NCBI RefSeq assembly: GCF_022879595.1
Contig: NZ_CP084265.1
Coordinates: forward strand, 1,364,001-1,428,000
DNA length: 64,000 nucleotides
Direction: 5' to 3'
Origin: Caballeronia sp. Lep1P3
GTDB taxonomy: Bacteria > Pseudomonadota > Gammaproteobacteria > Burkholderiales > Burkholderiaceae
Shown: positions 8,850 through 19,842 of the stretch, piece by piece
Layout of the letters: the number at the start of each line of letters is the position of its first letter
Numbering within the stretch: the first letter of the stretch is position 1
Made by a program: the position numbers and the translations under genes
The notes under the pieces: model-generated
Told to the model about the DNA's origin: nothing
Seen by the model: the letters and a program-made list of their open reading frames with translations, nothing else
The model's database searches: none

Positions 8850-8959
8850 CTCGATACCGCGCCGAACGAAACGCGAACGCAACGGTCTCTGGTAGGCGTG
8901 CATTGCGCGGCGCGCGGCCTGAAAGGACGCAAAAAGCGCGTGCAATGAGTAAAACCATG

Positions 8960-8985
8960 CTTGAAAACGGCCAAAAGCGCCTCAT
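8960..8985 (+). promoter_or_regulatory. Sigma-32 heat-shock promoter of clpB
   Basis: CTTGAAA at 8960-8966 is an exact match to the sigma-32 -35 consensus. After a 13-bp spacer comes CCTCAT at 8980-8985, one mismatch from the CCCCAT core of the -10. Transcription should start near 8992, leaving a leader of about 27 nt before the clpB ATG. Position, spacing and the identity of the downstream gene agree. Confidence 0.8.
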
Positions 8986-9018
8986 TTTGGTCGTATTCAG
9001 AATTGGAGCTTACCAACA

Positions 9019-11616
<2,598 letters not shown>

Positions 11617-11664
11617 GGCGCGCGGCTCCCTCCACGCGAGGGAGCGCGCACACGGCGGTTCAAG

Positions 11665-11694
11665 AGGCAACGAAGCGATTCGTTGCCTTTTTTT
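11665..11694 (+). terminator. Intrinsic terminator of clpB
   Basis: A perfect 10-bp stem (AGGCAACGAA with TTCGTTGCCT) around a GCGA tetraloop, followed by a run of seven T bases, 48 bp after the clpB stop. Confidence 0.9.
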
Positions 11695-11730
11695 ATGCGC
11701 GCGCCTGACGAGAAGTACGAAGCAAAAAGC

Positions 11731-11765
11731 AAAAAGCCCCGCGCGGTGCAAACCGGCGGGGCTTT
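11731..11765 (-). terminator. Intrinsic terminator of the YidB gene
   Basis: AAAGCCCCGC at 11733-11742 pairs with GCGGGGCTTT at 11756-11765. On the minus strand the stem is followed by a T-run (complement of the A bases at 11731-11735). It lies 24 bp past the stop of the DUF937 gene, so it serves that gene rather than clpB. Confidence 0.8.
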
Positions 11766-11789
11766 CGCGTCGAGCGCCTGCGAAGCGCT

Positions 11790-12248
11790 TTAGCCTTGCT
11801 TCGGCTGCTCGCTATGACCGAACAGGCCGGCAAGACCGCCGAGCGAGCCGAGCACGCCCGTCAAATCGAGCTTGCCTTCGGGCGGGACTTCGCCGTTGGG
11901 CGTCGCGCGATCGACGATATGCGGCAGCACGGTCGCGAGCAAGCCCGAAAGCTGGTCGCCCGAGACGCCCGCTTTCTGCGCGAGCGCGCCGACGTTGTCC
12001 GCGCCGAGAACGTTGGTGAGCAGGCCGGGGCTGATCGGCTTGTTTTCGCCGGTGCCGATCCACGACTGGACGATATCGCCCGCGCCGTTCTGATGGAACC
12101 GTTGAATCAGGCCCATGATGCCGCCGGGCTGGCTGTTGACGAATTCGAGCGCGGCGGCGATCAGCGCGGCCTGGCCCGATTGACCGGCCTGGCCGCCTTG
12201 TTGCGGCGAATTGCCGAGGGAAGAGGCGAGGATATCGAGTAGGCTCAT
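11790..12248 (-). CDS. YidB family protein (DUF937)
   Basis: A 152-residue protein of the DUF937/YidB family, whose function is not established. It starts MSLLDILASSLGN, has a Gln/Gly-rich linker at about 13-26, and contains the family helices around FHQNGAGDIVQSWIGTGENKPISP and LGADNVGALAQKAGVS. No signal peptide or membrane segment is evident. It is a single gene between convergent clpB and the upstream ComEA-like gene, with its own terminator. Confidence 0.88.
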   Translation of the reverse strand: MSLLDILASSLGNSPQQGGQAGQSGQAALIAAALEFVNSQPGGIMGLIQRFHQNGAGDIVQSWIGTGENKPISPGLLTNVLGADNVGALAQKAGVSGDQLSGLLATVLPHIVDRATPNGEVPPEGKLDLTGVLGSLGGLAGLFGHSEQPKQG

Positions 12249-12278
12249 GACAGTCTCTTGCTAAAGGTTGCGGATTGG

Positions 12279-12854
12279 TTACAGGCTCGCGGGCGTGGCG
12301 CTCGCGGCCTTGTCCTTCTTACGTTTCGATTTCGACGTTTTCGACGGTTTCGACGATTCGGCATCGCTCGTTGCGGCCGGCGCTGATGCGGCGGACTTTC
12401 CCCTCGCCGAAGAAGACGAAGCACCCGACGGGCCCGAGGCCGGCGTGAGCGCCGGCGTTCGCGCGTTGGTGGCCGCGGGCGATGTCGCGGCCGTCGCCGC
12501 CGTCGATGACCTCACGGTCGAGTTCGGAGCCGCCGCGCCTTGCGAACCCGTCGCCGCGGGCTTGGCCGTCTTGCCCGTCGGCGGCAGCGAGGAGCCGCCG
12601 ATCGTGAGCCCGTTTTCCTCGAGCTTCGCGACCGATTTCGTACCGAGACCTTTCACGCGATTCGCGAGATCGTCGGCGTCCTTGAACGGGCCGTTCTTCG
12701 CGCGCTCGTCGACGATCGCCTTCGATTTTACCGGCCCGAGCCCTTTCACCGAGTCGAGCGCGGCCTGATCGGCCGTATTCACGTCGACGGCGGCAAAGGC
12801 CGCGCCGACGGACAACATCAACGCTACGCACAGCATCAACAGCTTTTTGAGCAT
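12279..12854 (-). CDS. Secreted helix-hairpin-helix protein, ComEA-like, with long low-complexity tail
   Basis: A 191-residue protein. Residues 1-21 are a signal peptide (MLKKLLMLCVALMLSVGAAF). Residues 22-85 form a ComEA-type double helix-hairpin-helix DNA-binding unit: VDVNTADQAALDSVKGLGPV, then FKDADDLANRVKGLGTKSV. The remaining 100 residues are Ala/Ser/Thr/Pro rich and end in a basic KSKRKKDK patch. The start at MLKK was chosen over an upstream frame extension because of the signal peptide. Family knowledge suggests periplasmic DNA binding during transformation; the long tail is unlike compact ComEA proteins, so the role is an inference. Confidence 0.8.
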   Translation of the reverse strand: MLKKLLMLCVALMLSVGAAFAAVDVNTADQAALDSVKGLGPVKSKAIVDERAKNGPFKDADDLANRVKGLGTKSVAKLEENGLTIGGSSLPPTGKTAKPAATGSQGAAAPNSTVRSSTAATAATSPAATNARTPALTPASGPSGASSSSARGKSAASAPAATSDAESSKPSKTSKSKRKKDKAASATPASL

Positions 12855-13174
12855 GACGACACTCCAGGCAGTGGGAATTGAAATGATGACGCGGGAAATT
12901 CGGACGACGCCGTAAGCATAGGGCAATTCCGCGCGCCGAAGAATTGTCGTCCGCATTGTGCATGACCGGGTCGGAGGCGCTGCGTTCGCGCACACTCTTT
13001 GACTTTGCGCGGCGCGACACTGTGCTTTGGAGCAGACGACGGTCCTTAGTACTTCGTCCTGCCAACCGTTGGTGGATGAATATCAGCTATTTCGACGGCG
13101 GCGCGGCAGTCATAGGAAAAGCGCTGCGCCCATCAAAGCGTTGTTGTCTAGTGCGCCTGCGCGCCTGAACGCCT
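12855..13174. other. Intergenic region with no recognised feature
   Basis: These 320 bases lie between the MATE gene end and the ComEA-like gene start. The left part should hold the minus-strand promoter of the ComEA-like gene; a weak TATGCT (plus-strand 12915-12920) is the best -10 candidate. The rest (about 12990-13174) is less GC-rich than its surroundings and has only a short open frame (12944-13168 plus) without a ribosome site or recognisable protein. Confidence 0.3.
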
Positions 13175-14575
13175 TCACCGCGCATCCACCCGATTCACAT
13201 GCCGCATGCTCACGCGCCGCCAGTAAACGAATAGCCCGACGCCCGCCACGCCGAGACTCAGCGAGTTGGCGATCCAAAACCCGCGCGCGCCGTGCAGCCA
13301 TTCGGGCACCGCGCCGCCGACGTCGAAGCCGAGCAGATAACCGCCTCCAAGACCGATGCCCCACAACGCGATCGCGTAGATGACAGTCGGCACGAGCGTC
13401 ACCTTGTACGCGCGAAGGATGAACGCGGTCGTGATCTGCAGCGCGTCGCACAAGTGATAGAAGAAGATGATGAGGACGAGCGGCATGGCCGCCGCGATGA
13501 CGTTCGCATCGGGCGTATAGGCCGCGATGATGTGCGAGCGCGCGGCAAGCAGGATCACGCCGTAGACGAGCGCCAGCACGCACGCCATGCCGATGCCGTG
13601 ACGCGAGATCGAGGCGGCGTCGTCGAAGCGCTGTGCGCCGAGCGCCTGCGAAACGAGCGTCGACGAAGCGATGCCGATGGCAAGCGGCGTCATGTACAGC
13701 ACCGCGCCGAGATTGCCCGCGATCTGATGTCCAGCAAGCGTCGTCGTGCCGAAGCGCGAGATGAAAAGCGCCATGAACGTGTAGGACGTCACTTCGATGA
13801 GGTACGAAAGCCCCATCGGAATGCCAAGGCGCAAGAGCGCGACTTGCCGTTTCCACGCAGGCCACGAGAAGCGCGTGAAGATGCCGAACGGCCGGAAGAA
13901 CTCGAACTTGACGAGCACCGTCATGCCGACGACAGCCAGCACCCAGTTGATGAGCGTGCTCGCGAGCGCGCAGCCGGGGCCGCCGAGCGCCGGCACACCG
14001 AATCCGCCGAAGATGAACCATGTGTTGAGCGGAAACTTGAGCACGAGCCCGCCGACTTGCAGAAACATCACGAGGCGCGGCTTGCCGATCGCGTTCGTGA
14101 GCGAACTGTAGACGCGAAACGCGAGGCTCGCGGGCAGGCCGAACGACAGAATCCGCAGATAGTCGACCGTGCGCTCGTGCAGCACGGGCGGCGCCTTCGC
14201 GAGACTCAGAAGCGGCTCCGGAAAGTAGAGCAGCACGAAGCCGACGACGGTCAGCGCCGCCGCGAGCCATAGCGCCTGACGCGTTTCCTCGCCGATCTCG
14301 CTTTCGCGGCCCGCGCCGAAAAGCTGGCCGGCAATCGGCTGCAGCGCGACGAGAATCCCCGTCAGGCCGATATAGATCGAGATGTACACCGACGAACCGA
14401 GGCCGAGCGCGGCGAGATCGGTGGCGGAGAAGCGGCCGACCATCGCGGTATCGATCACGCCGAACGCGATCACCGCGAGCTGGCCGATCAGCACCGGCCA
14501 CGCGAGCGCGCCGATCTTGCGCACGTCGCTCCACATGCCCGTCGATCGGGCTTGCGCGGGGAGGATCGGGCGCAT
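13175..14575 (-). CDS. MATE family multidrug/cation antiporter
   Basis: A 466-residue inner-membrane transporter with about 12 hydrophobic helices. It is recognisable as MATE from WPVLIGQLAVIAFGVIDTAM and QPIAGQLFGAG in the N-half and the matching repeat in the C-half (GIPMGLSYLIEVTSYTFMAL, GASSTLVSQALGA-type segment). It should export cationic compounds using a Na+ or H+ gradient. The chosen ATG lies 4 bp after the stop of the upstream glycosyltransferase gene, which argues for translational coupling; an upstream in-frame start would overlap that gene by 79 bp. Confidence 0.92.
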   Translation of the reverse strand: MRPILPAQARSTGMWSDVRKIGALAWPVLIGQLAVIAFGVIDTAMVGRFSATDLAALGLGSSVYISIYIGLTGILVALQPIAGQLFGAGRESEIGEETRQALWLAAALTVVGFVLLYFPEPLLSLAKAPPVLHERTVDYLRILSFGLPASLAFRVYSSLTNAIGKPRLVMFLQVGGLVLKFPLNTWFIFGGFGVPALGGPGCALASTLINWVLAVVGMTVLVKFEFFRPFGIFTRFSWPAWKRQVALLRLGIPMGLSYLIEVTSYTFMALFISRFGTTTLAGHQIAGNLGAVLYMTPLAIGIASSTLVSQALGAQRFDDAASISRHGIGMACVLALVYGVILLAARSHIIAAYTPDANVIAAAMPLVLIIFFYHLCDALQITTAFILRAYKVTLVPTVIYAIALWGIGLGGGYLLGFDVGGAVPEWLHGARGFWIANSLSLGVAGVGLFVYWRRVSMRHVNRVDAR

Positions 14576-14579
14576 CGTC

Positions 14580-16343
14580 TTACTGGCTCCGGCGCAGGCT
14601 TCGCGGGCGCAACGGCTTTTTCGGCGGGGGAACGGGACGCTGAATCCGCACATAGAGCCGGAAGCGTTCGTCGCGGTCGGCCACGCGCCGGCCTTCCCAG
14701 ACGAGCTTCCATTCGAACGTCGAGATCGACGGGGGATCGCCGTAGTCCGCGCGATCCTGACGCAGAATCACGTCGCAATCTTCGTCGAACGCGAAATGCA
14801 TGCCGCCGAAATAGGCGAACGTGGCGATCTGCGCGTCGCCGAGACGCACCGGCGAAATACAGTTGTAGTCAGGCGGAAGATGCACGGCGATCTGCTCCGC
14901 GACATCGCGATACGTCCGGCTGTAATTGACGACCGGCAGCCACAGCGTCATCAGCAGCACCCACATCAGCGTGGTGCCCGCGCTCGACAGCACGACGCTG
15001 CGCCAGAGCACCTTCGGGTGACGCGCGAGGCGCCAGCGCGCCAGAAGGAACCAGCACACGGTCACGGCGACCGCGCACACGAACGAGATCGGCCGGAATT
15101 CGGGATGGAACCCTGGGACGAGGCGCGCGAGATTGCGGGCCATCGGTGCCGGAAAGCCGATGATGCCCGCGGTCCATACGAGCCAGACGACCGAGCCGAT
15201 GATCGTGAAACTGAGCATCGCGAACCAGTCGATCGCGTTGATCGCGCCGCGCTTGAGCGTCGGCAGCGCGAAGGTCGCGAGCACGGAGAGCGGCGGCAGG
15301 AGCAGCAGGAAGAGGCGGTTGGTTTCGTGCGCCTGCAGCACGACGAGCACGAGCAGCGGCCCGATGATCGACAGCGGCACCGCGACGTGCGGCGAGCGGC
15401 GCATGCCGCCCCAGCTCACGAACGCCCAGATCGCGAGCGGCCACGCGGGCCACGTGAAGAGCGGCAGGTTCTTCATCGCGTAGCCGAACACGACCGACGG
15501 CGGCCCCGTGAACGTATAGAAGCTCGTTCGCCACCAGGTGCGCAGCCACCATTGCGCGTCGTCGGGATAGAAGTGCAGTGCCGGCAGAACCCAGGCGGCG
15601 ATCAGAACGACCGCGACCGGCAGGCCGTACAGCAGGAGCGGCGCGGCGCGCACCTGGCGCACGATGATCGTCATCGCGAGCGTGCAGAGCAGCAGCGCGA
15701 ACACGAGCACCGGCGAACTGGATAACCCGACGACGCCGATCGCCGCGCCCCACACGAGCGCGCCGTGCACCGGCTTGTCGAGGCTGCGCACGAGCCCGTA
15801 GATGAGCATAGCGGTGCCGGCGAATTGCGCGAGTTGCGGCGTGGTTTCGTGACCGCGCTCCGCGAGGCCGAAACAGGCGAGCAGGATGAGCAACGCGCCA
15901 TCGGCGAGCGTGCGGCCGTAGTCGCGCGGTTCCGGCTCGCCGCCGAACGCATATTTGAACGGTTGCGCTTCGTCGCGCCGGCCGAGCAGATAAGCCGAAT
16001 ACCAGACGAACGCGCACGCGATGCAGAAGAGCAGGCCCGTCACCACGCGCGACGCGTTGCTTGCATCGACCCACGGGCTCAGAAGGCGGATGCACGACGC
16101 GCCGAGCCAGTACATGAGCGGGCCATCGACGGTCGGCGCCTTGCCGAGCAGGTTCGGCAAGAACCAGTCGCGCGTGTCGCCGTTGGCCATCGTCCACATG
16201 ACGCCGAAGCCCGCCGCGTCTTCGTTCTTCCAGGGATCGCGTCCGAAGAGACCGAACGAAGCATAGGTGATGCAGATGGCGAGCAGCAGCCAGCGCGGCA
16301 GGGCGCTGGTGGCGGAGGCGGTCAGACGAACGACAGATCGCAT
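14580..16343 (-). CDS. Membrane glycosyltransferase of the GT39/ArnT type
   Basis: A 587-residue integral membrane protein with about ten hydrophobic segments. After the first membrane helix comes DPWKNEDAAGFGVMWTMANGD, placed like the acidic first periplasmic loop of GT39/GT83 enzymes, which transfer sugars from polyprenyl-phosphate carriers. LPNLLGKAPTVDGPLMYWLGA follows. The C-terminus is a soluble, Arg/Pro-rich periplasmic-like domain from about 500. I start it at the ATG giving MRSVVRLTASATSALPRWLL, just before the first helix; a longer version would begin at 16409. It is coupled to the MATE gene downstream. The sugar and acceptor are unknown. Confidence 0.8.
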   Translation of the reverse strand: MRSVVRLTASATSALPRWLLLAICITYASFGLFGRDPWKNEDAAGFGVMWTMANGDTRDWFLPNLLGKAPTVDGPLMYWLGASCIRLLSPWVDASNASRVVTGLLFCIACAFVWYSAYLLGRRDEAQPFKYAFGGEPEPRDYGRTLADGALLILLACFGLAERGHETTPQLAQFAGTAMLIYGLVRSLDKPVHGALVWGAAIGVVGLSSSPVLVFALLLCTLAMTIIVRQVRAAPLLLYGLPVAVVLIAAWVLPALHFYPDDAQWWLRTWWRTSFYTFTGPPSVVFGYAMKNLPLFTWPAWPLAIWAFVSWGGMRRSPHVAVPLSIIGPLLVLVVLQAHETNRLFLLLLPPLSVLATFALPTLKRGAINAIDWFAMLSFTIIGSVVWLVWTAGIIGFPAPMARNLARLVPGFHPEFRPISFVCAVAVTVCWFLLARWRLARHPKVLWRSVVLSSAGTTLMWVLLMTLWLPVVNYSRTYRDVAEQIAVHLPPDYNCISPVRLGDAQIATFAYFGGMHFAFDEDCDVILRQDRADYGDPPSISTFEWKLVWEGRRVADRDERFRLYVRIQRPVPPPKKPLRPRSLRRSQ

Positions 16344-16540
16344 GCGAAAAGGCTTGGTGGAAGGACGGACCGCGAAAAACGTGAACTGGACGGCGGGCAG
16401 CCGGAGCATCCGGCATTGTAGTCGCGTGGCGGATTCGGCAGCGTCTCAGCGGCGTGGATGTCACGTCGCGTAACAACGCTTACCAAATGCAGCGGACGGC
16501 GAGGGCTCGGCGACTGCATTGGCGTCTGCATCGGCGACAA

Positions 16541-16567
16541 AAAAGGGCAGCCAAAGCTGCCCTTTTT
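16541..16567. terminator. Bidirectional terminator after rpmE2
   Basis: AAAAGGGCAGC (16541-16551) and GCTGCCCTTTT (16556-16566) form an 11-bp perfect stem with a CAAA loop. A/T tracts on both sides allow termination in either direction. It lies 20 bp past the rpmE2 stop on the minus strand. Confidence 0.9.
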
Positions 16568-16586
16568 GCTGAAACTGAAGCCCGAC

Positions 16587-16841
16587 TTACTTCTTGGTGG
16601 AGAAGCGCGCGAACTTGTTGTTGAACTTCTCGACGCGGCCGGCCGTGTCCATGATCTTCTGCTGGCCGGTGTAGAACGGGTGCGATTCCGACGACACTTC
16701 GATCTTCGCGAGCGGATACGTCTTGCCGTTGAATTCGGCGGTTTCGCGCGTCTGGATGGTCGAGCGGGTCACGAACTTGAAGTCGTTCGACATGTCGACG
16801 AACAGGACTTCGCGGTAATTCGGGTGAATGCCTTCTTTCAT
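16587..16841 (-). CDS. rpmE2: 50S ribosomal protein L31 type B
   Basis: An 84-residue ribosomal protein starting [18 protein letters not shown]. It contains no cysteine at all, so it is the zinc-free type B (C-minus) form of L31 that in many bacteria replaces the zinc-binding form under zinc limitation. [20 protein letters not shown] and [20 protein letters not shown] match the family. The start at this ATG was taken from the conserved N-terminus. A CATAAT -10-like element lies upstream on the minus strand at 16942-16947. Confidence 0.97.
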   Translation of the reverse strand: MKEGIHPNYREVLFVDMSNDFKFVTRSTIQTRETAEFNGKTYPLAKIEVSSESHPFYTGQQKIMDTAGRVEKFNNKFARFSTKK

Positions 16842-16994
16842 GGTCTTTCCTGGTATCTGGCGGTAGCCAACCCGCTGCACCACTTTTCCGGTGAATTCCG
16901 GTTGCCGGCGCGAGTCACTTGCCTAGGGTCGAAAAACGGAGATTATGCCAGAGAATCAGTCGGTTGATACTTTTTCGGATGCGTTTCTCCAGAT

Positions 16995-17849
16995 TCATCC
17001 GGCCAGCGCGTCGACGTTCGCCGGATCCTGCCGGTAGTAGCGCGCGAGCAGCCGATACAGCTCGGGATAGTCGGCCTCGAACGCCTGCGGCGTGACGAAA
17101 AGCGCCTCGCTGCACACCGCGAAAAACTCGGACGGATGGTCCGCCGCATACGGATCGATCAGCGATTCGCGCTCGAAGCGCGCCCAGCGGCGCTTGGGTA
17201 CGGCGTCGACGCGCGCGCAGAACTGGTCGTAGGCGTTGTCGAAGACATCGGACCACGCGGCGTTGTCGAGCGGGGCGTGCCAGCGCCGAAAGAGCGGCGG
17301 ATGGCCGTCCGCCTCGCCGTTAAGCATGTCGATCTTGTGCGCGAACTCGTGGATGACGACGTTGTATGCGTCGGCGCCGTCGGCCGTTTGTGCCGTTTGT
17401 GCCGTTTGTGCCATTTGCGCGTCTTCCCACGAGAGCACCACCGGCCCGCCTTCCCACGCTTCGCCGCTCGCGTCGTGCTCGATTTCATGGACCACGCCGG
17501 CTTCGTCCTCGACGGTCTTTCTAATGACGAACTCGCCCGGATACACGATCACGCCGACCCAGCCCGCGTACAGATCGAGGCTCAGATTCAGCACCGGCAA
17601 GCACGCTTGCGCGGCGATCGCGACGATCATCTCGTCGGTCGGCTCCAGCTCGTGCGCGGTCGAGAATGCTTTCTGCGCGATGAAGAGGCTCGCCGTATCG
17701 CGCAGCCGGTCGCGGTCGGCGGCGCTCAGGTGGCCGTAGAACGGGAAGGCATCGAGCGTGCGCCGCCATAGCGCGTCGTCGATTGCGTACTTGCGCAGCG
17801 TGCGTTCGCGGCGTTGCGCGCTGAACCAGCGAGTGAAGACGTTCGGCAT
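16995..17849 (-). CDS. MtfA-like zinc-dependent peptidase (M90 family)
   Basis: A 284-residue protein of the M90/MtfA family, cytosolic zinc peptidases linked in enterobacteria to binding of the Mlc repressor. The zinc motif HEFAHKID is at residues 167-174, and the family segments LSLDLYAGWVGVIVYPGEF (89-107) and DHPSEFFAVCSEALF are clear; the Glu in the latter is the probable third ligand. Directly before the HExxH helix is an insertion of Gln-Thr-Ala triplets at 146-157, encoded by a 9-bp tandem repeat. The start at MPNVFTRWF was chosen over a 44-residue longer frame that would run into the rho terminator. Confidence 0.9.
   Translation of the reverse strand: MPNVFTRWFSAQRRERTLRKYAIDDALWRRTLDAFPFYGHLSAADRDRLRDTASLFIAQKAFSTAHELEPTDEMIVAIAAQACLPVLNLSLDLYAGWVGVIVYPGEFVIRKTVEDEAGVVHEIEHDASGEAWEGGPVVLSWEDAQMAQTAQTAQTADGADAYNVVIHEFAHKIDMLNGEADGHPPLFRRWHAPLDNAAWSDVFDNAYDQFCARVDAVPKRRWARFERESLIDPYAADHPSEFFAVCSEALFVTPQAFEADYPELYRLLARYYRQDPANVDALAG
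17383..17418. repeat. 9-bp tandem repeat inside the MtfA-like gene
   Basis: Three perfect copies of GCCGTTTGT (17383-17409) and a fourth with two changes (17410-17418). On the minus strand this encodes repeated Ala-Gln-Thr triplets just before the catalytic HExxH. The unit length keeps the frame, so copy number changes would only lengthen the loop. Confidence 0.9.
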
Positions 17850-17940
17850 GCGGGACGAAAAGGGAAGTGAGTCAGCGCGTGTATTGTGGCGCATCGTCCG
17901 CGACGCGCGCGAAACGGATGCGCTCGCCGCGATGAGGCGA

Positions 17941-17971
17941 AAAAAAAACCGCCTGACGAAGCAGGCGGTTT
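17941..17971 (-). terminator. Intrinsic terminator of rho
   Basis: AAACCGCCTG (17946-17955) pairs with CAGGCGGTTT (17962-17971). On the minus strand the stem is followed by the complement of eight A bases, giving a T-run. It lies 25 bp past the rho stop. Confidence 0.9.
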
Positions 17972-17995
17972 CCGAGCGCAAGACAAAACGGCGAA

Positions 17996-19261
17996 TCAGC
18001 CTCCGCCGCGACGCATCATATCGAAGAACTCGGAGTTGCTCTTCGTCTGACGGATCTTGTCGAGGAGGAATTCCATCGCTTCGACTTCGTCCATGTCGTG
18101 AATGAACTTGCGCAGCACCCAGACCTTTTGCAGCAGGTCCGGCTTGATGAGCAGCTCTTCGCGGCGCGTGCCGGATTTGTTCAGGTTGATCGACGGATAG
18201 ACGCGCTTTTCCGCGAGACGACGCTCGAGGTGCACTTCCATGTTGCCGGTGCCCTTGAACTCTTCGTAGATCACGTCGTCCATGCGGCTGCCGGTTTCGA
18301 TCAGCGCCGTGCCGATGATCGTCAGCGACCCGCCTTCCTCGATATTGCGCGCAGCGCCGAAGAAGCGCTTCGGACGCTGGAGCGCGTTGGCGTCGACACC
18401 GCCCGTCAGCACCTTGCCCGATGCCGGGACGACCGTGTTGTACGCGCGCGCGAGACGCGTGATCGAGTCGAGCAGGATCACGACGTCATGCTTCATTTCG
18501 ACTAGGCGCTTCGCCTTCTCGATGACCATTTCGGCCACTTGCACGTGACGCGCGGCGGGTTCGTCGAACGTGGAGGCGATCACTTCGCCCGCGACCGAGC
18601 GCTGCATTTCCGTGACTTCTTCCGGGCGCTCGTCGATGAGGAGCACGAACAGCACGACATCCGGATGATTCGCTTTCACCGCATGCGCGATGTGCTGAAG
18701 CATCACGGTCTTGCCCGACTTCGGCGACGCGACGAGCAAACCACGCTGGCCCTTGCCGATGGGCGCGATCATGTCGATGATGCGGCCCGTCACGTTCTCT
18801 TCTCCGCGCATCTCGCGTTCGAGCGGCAGCGGCTTGTTCGGATGCAGCGGCGTGAGGTTCTCGAACATGATCTTGTGTTTCGAGGCCTCGGGCGGCTGCC
18901 CGTTGACTTTGTCCACCTTGACGAGCGCGAAATACCGTTCGCCGTCCTTCGGCGTGCGGACTTCACCTTCGATCGTGTCGCCGGTATGCAGGTTGAAGCG
19001 GCGAATCTGCGACGGGCTGATATAAATGTCGTCCGTACTCGCGAGGTACGAAGTCTCGGGCGAGCGCAGGAAACCGAAGCCATCCGGCAGGACTTCGAGC
19101 GTGCCGTCGCCGAAAATCGTGTCGCCAGCCTTGGCGCGCTTTTTAAGAATCGCGAACATCAATTCCTGCTTGCGCAGGCGGTTCGCATTTTCGATCTCGA
19201 GGCCATTGGCCATCTCGATCAGTGCAGAGACGTGCTGAGACTTGAGCTCGGATAAATGCAT
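17996..19261 (-). CDS. rho: Transcription termination factor Rho
   Basis: A 421-residue hexameric RNA helicase that terminates transcripts at rut sites. [20 protein letters not shown] begins the Rho N-terminal three-helix domain. The RNA-binding cold-shock-like domain follows ([25 protein letters not shown]). The ATPase core holds Walker A ASPKSGKT at about 178-185 and the Walker [17 protein letters not shown]. The start was placed at the conserved MHLSEL, although the frame is open 114 bp further. It has its own terminator and an extended -10-type element upstream (19359-19367). Confidence 0.99.
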   Translation of the reverse strand: MHLSELKSQHVSALIEMANGLEIENANRLRKQELMFAILKKRAKAGDTIFGDGTLEVLPDGFGFLRSPETSYLASTDDIYISPSQIRRFNLHTGDTIEGEVRTPKDGERYFALVKVDKVNGQPPEASKHKIMFENLTPLHPNKPLPLEREMRGEENVTGRIIDMIAPIGKGQRGLLVASPKSGKTVMLQHIAHAVKANHPDVVLFVLLIDERPEEVTEMQRSVAGEVIASTFDEPAARHVQVAEMVIEKAKRLVEMKHDVVILLDSITRLARAYNTVVPASGKVLTGGVDANALQRPKRFFGAARNIEEGGSLTIIGTALIETGSRMDDVIYEEFKGTGNMEVHLERRLAEKRVYPSINLNKSGTRREELLIKPDLLQKVWVLRKFIHDMDEVEAMEFLLDKIRQTKSNSEFFDMMRRGGG

Positions 19262-19358
19262 ACGGATTTCCCGCCAGGGAGAAGAGGTGCGACAGAAAGA
19301 TTTGGGAGAAGAGGTGAGCGGAACCGCTCTAGGACTTAATACTTCTTGAAGTCTTGTG

Positions 19359-19367
19359 ATTCTAGCA
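19359..19367 (-). promoter_or_regulatory. Candidate extended -10 promoter of rho
   Basis: On the minus strand the bases read TGCTAGAAT, an extended -10 (TGnTAnAAT-like), about 98 bp before the rho ATG. No -35 hexamer is convincing at 17 bp, as is common for extended -10 promoters. The long leader leaves room for Rho autoregulation, which is known in other bacteria but not shown here. Confidence 0.45.
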
Positions 19368-19415
19368 TAGCACACGCCGCGCGAGCCTCGGGTTGGCTAT
19401 GGGCGGGGCTTTTCA

Positions 19416-19443
19416 GCCGATGTTGTCGTGCGACAACATCGGC
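19416..19443. repeat. Perfect 28-bp palindrome between trxA and rho
   Basis: GCCGATGTTGTCG at 19416-19428 is repeated inverted at 19431-19443, with only TG between. As RNA it would form a 12-bp stem with a GTGC tetraloop. Neither side has a T-run of five or more, so it is not a textbook terminator, though it lies 73 bp past the trxA stop. The near-zero spacer and full symmetry would also fit a dimeric protein operator. Confidence 0.85.
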
Positions 19444-19515
19444 GGCGCGCTTTCGTATAACGATGGCGCAAGAGCGAGGCGCCGGACGATGCCGCGGCGC
19501 TCGCGCTCGATGCAG

Positions 19516-19842
19516 TTACAGGTTGCTGTCGAGGAACGCGGTGAGTTGCGACTTCGACAGGGCGCCGACCTTCTGCGCGGCGACCGCGCCGTTCTTGAAG
19601 AGAATCAGCGTGGGAATGCCGCGCACGCCGAACTTCACCGGCGTCGACTGATGCTCGTCCACGTTGATCTTCGCGATTTGCAGGCGATCGCCATAATCCT
19701 TCGCGACTTCATCGAGGATCGGGGCGATCATCTTGCACGGACCGCACCATTCGGCCCAGAAGTCGAGCAGGACAGGTTTATCCGACTTGACGACGTCCTG
19801 TTCGAAAGAAGCGTCGCTGATGTGCTTAATTGATTCGCTCAT
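19516..19842 (-). CDS. trxA: Thioredoxin 1
   Basis: A 108-residue cytosolic disulfide reductant used by ribonucleotide reductase, methionine sulfoxide reductase and others. The active site WCGPC is at residues 32-36 (Cys33, Cys36), with the conserved cis-Pro in RGIPTLILF and buried Asp26-type residue in LLDFWAEW. The start at [10 protein letters not shown] gives the canonical length; the frame stays open upstream to 20016 but that extension is not thioredoxin-like. It is a single gene, flanked by the palindrome downstream. Confidence 0.98.
   Translation of the reverse strand: MSESIKHISDASFEQDVVKSDKPVLLDFWAEWCGPCKMIAPILDEVAKDYGDRLQIAKINVDEHQSTPVKFGVRGIPTLILFKNGAVAAQKVGALSKSQLTAFLDSNL

Noticed and set aside
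12944..13168. Small open frame of 74 codons in the gap before the MATE gene end
   Set aside because: No ribosome site, no recognisable protein, and ordinary chance length.
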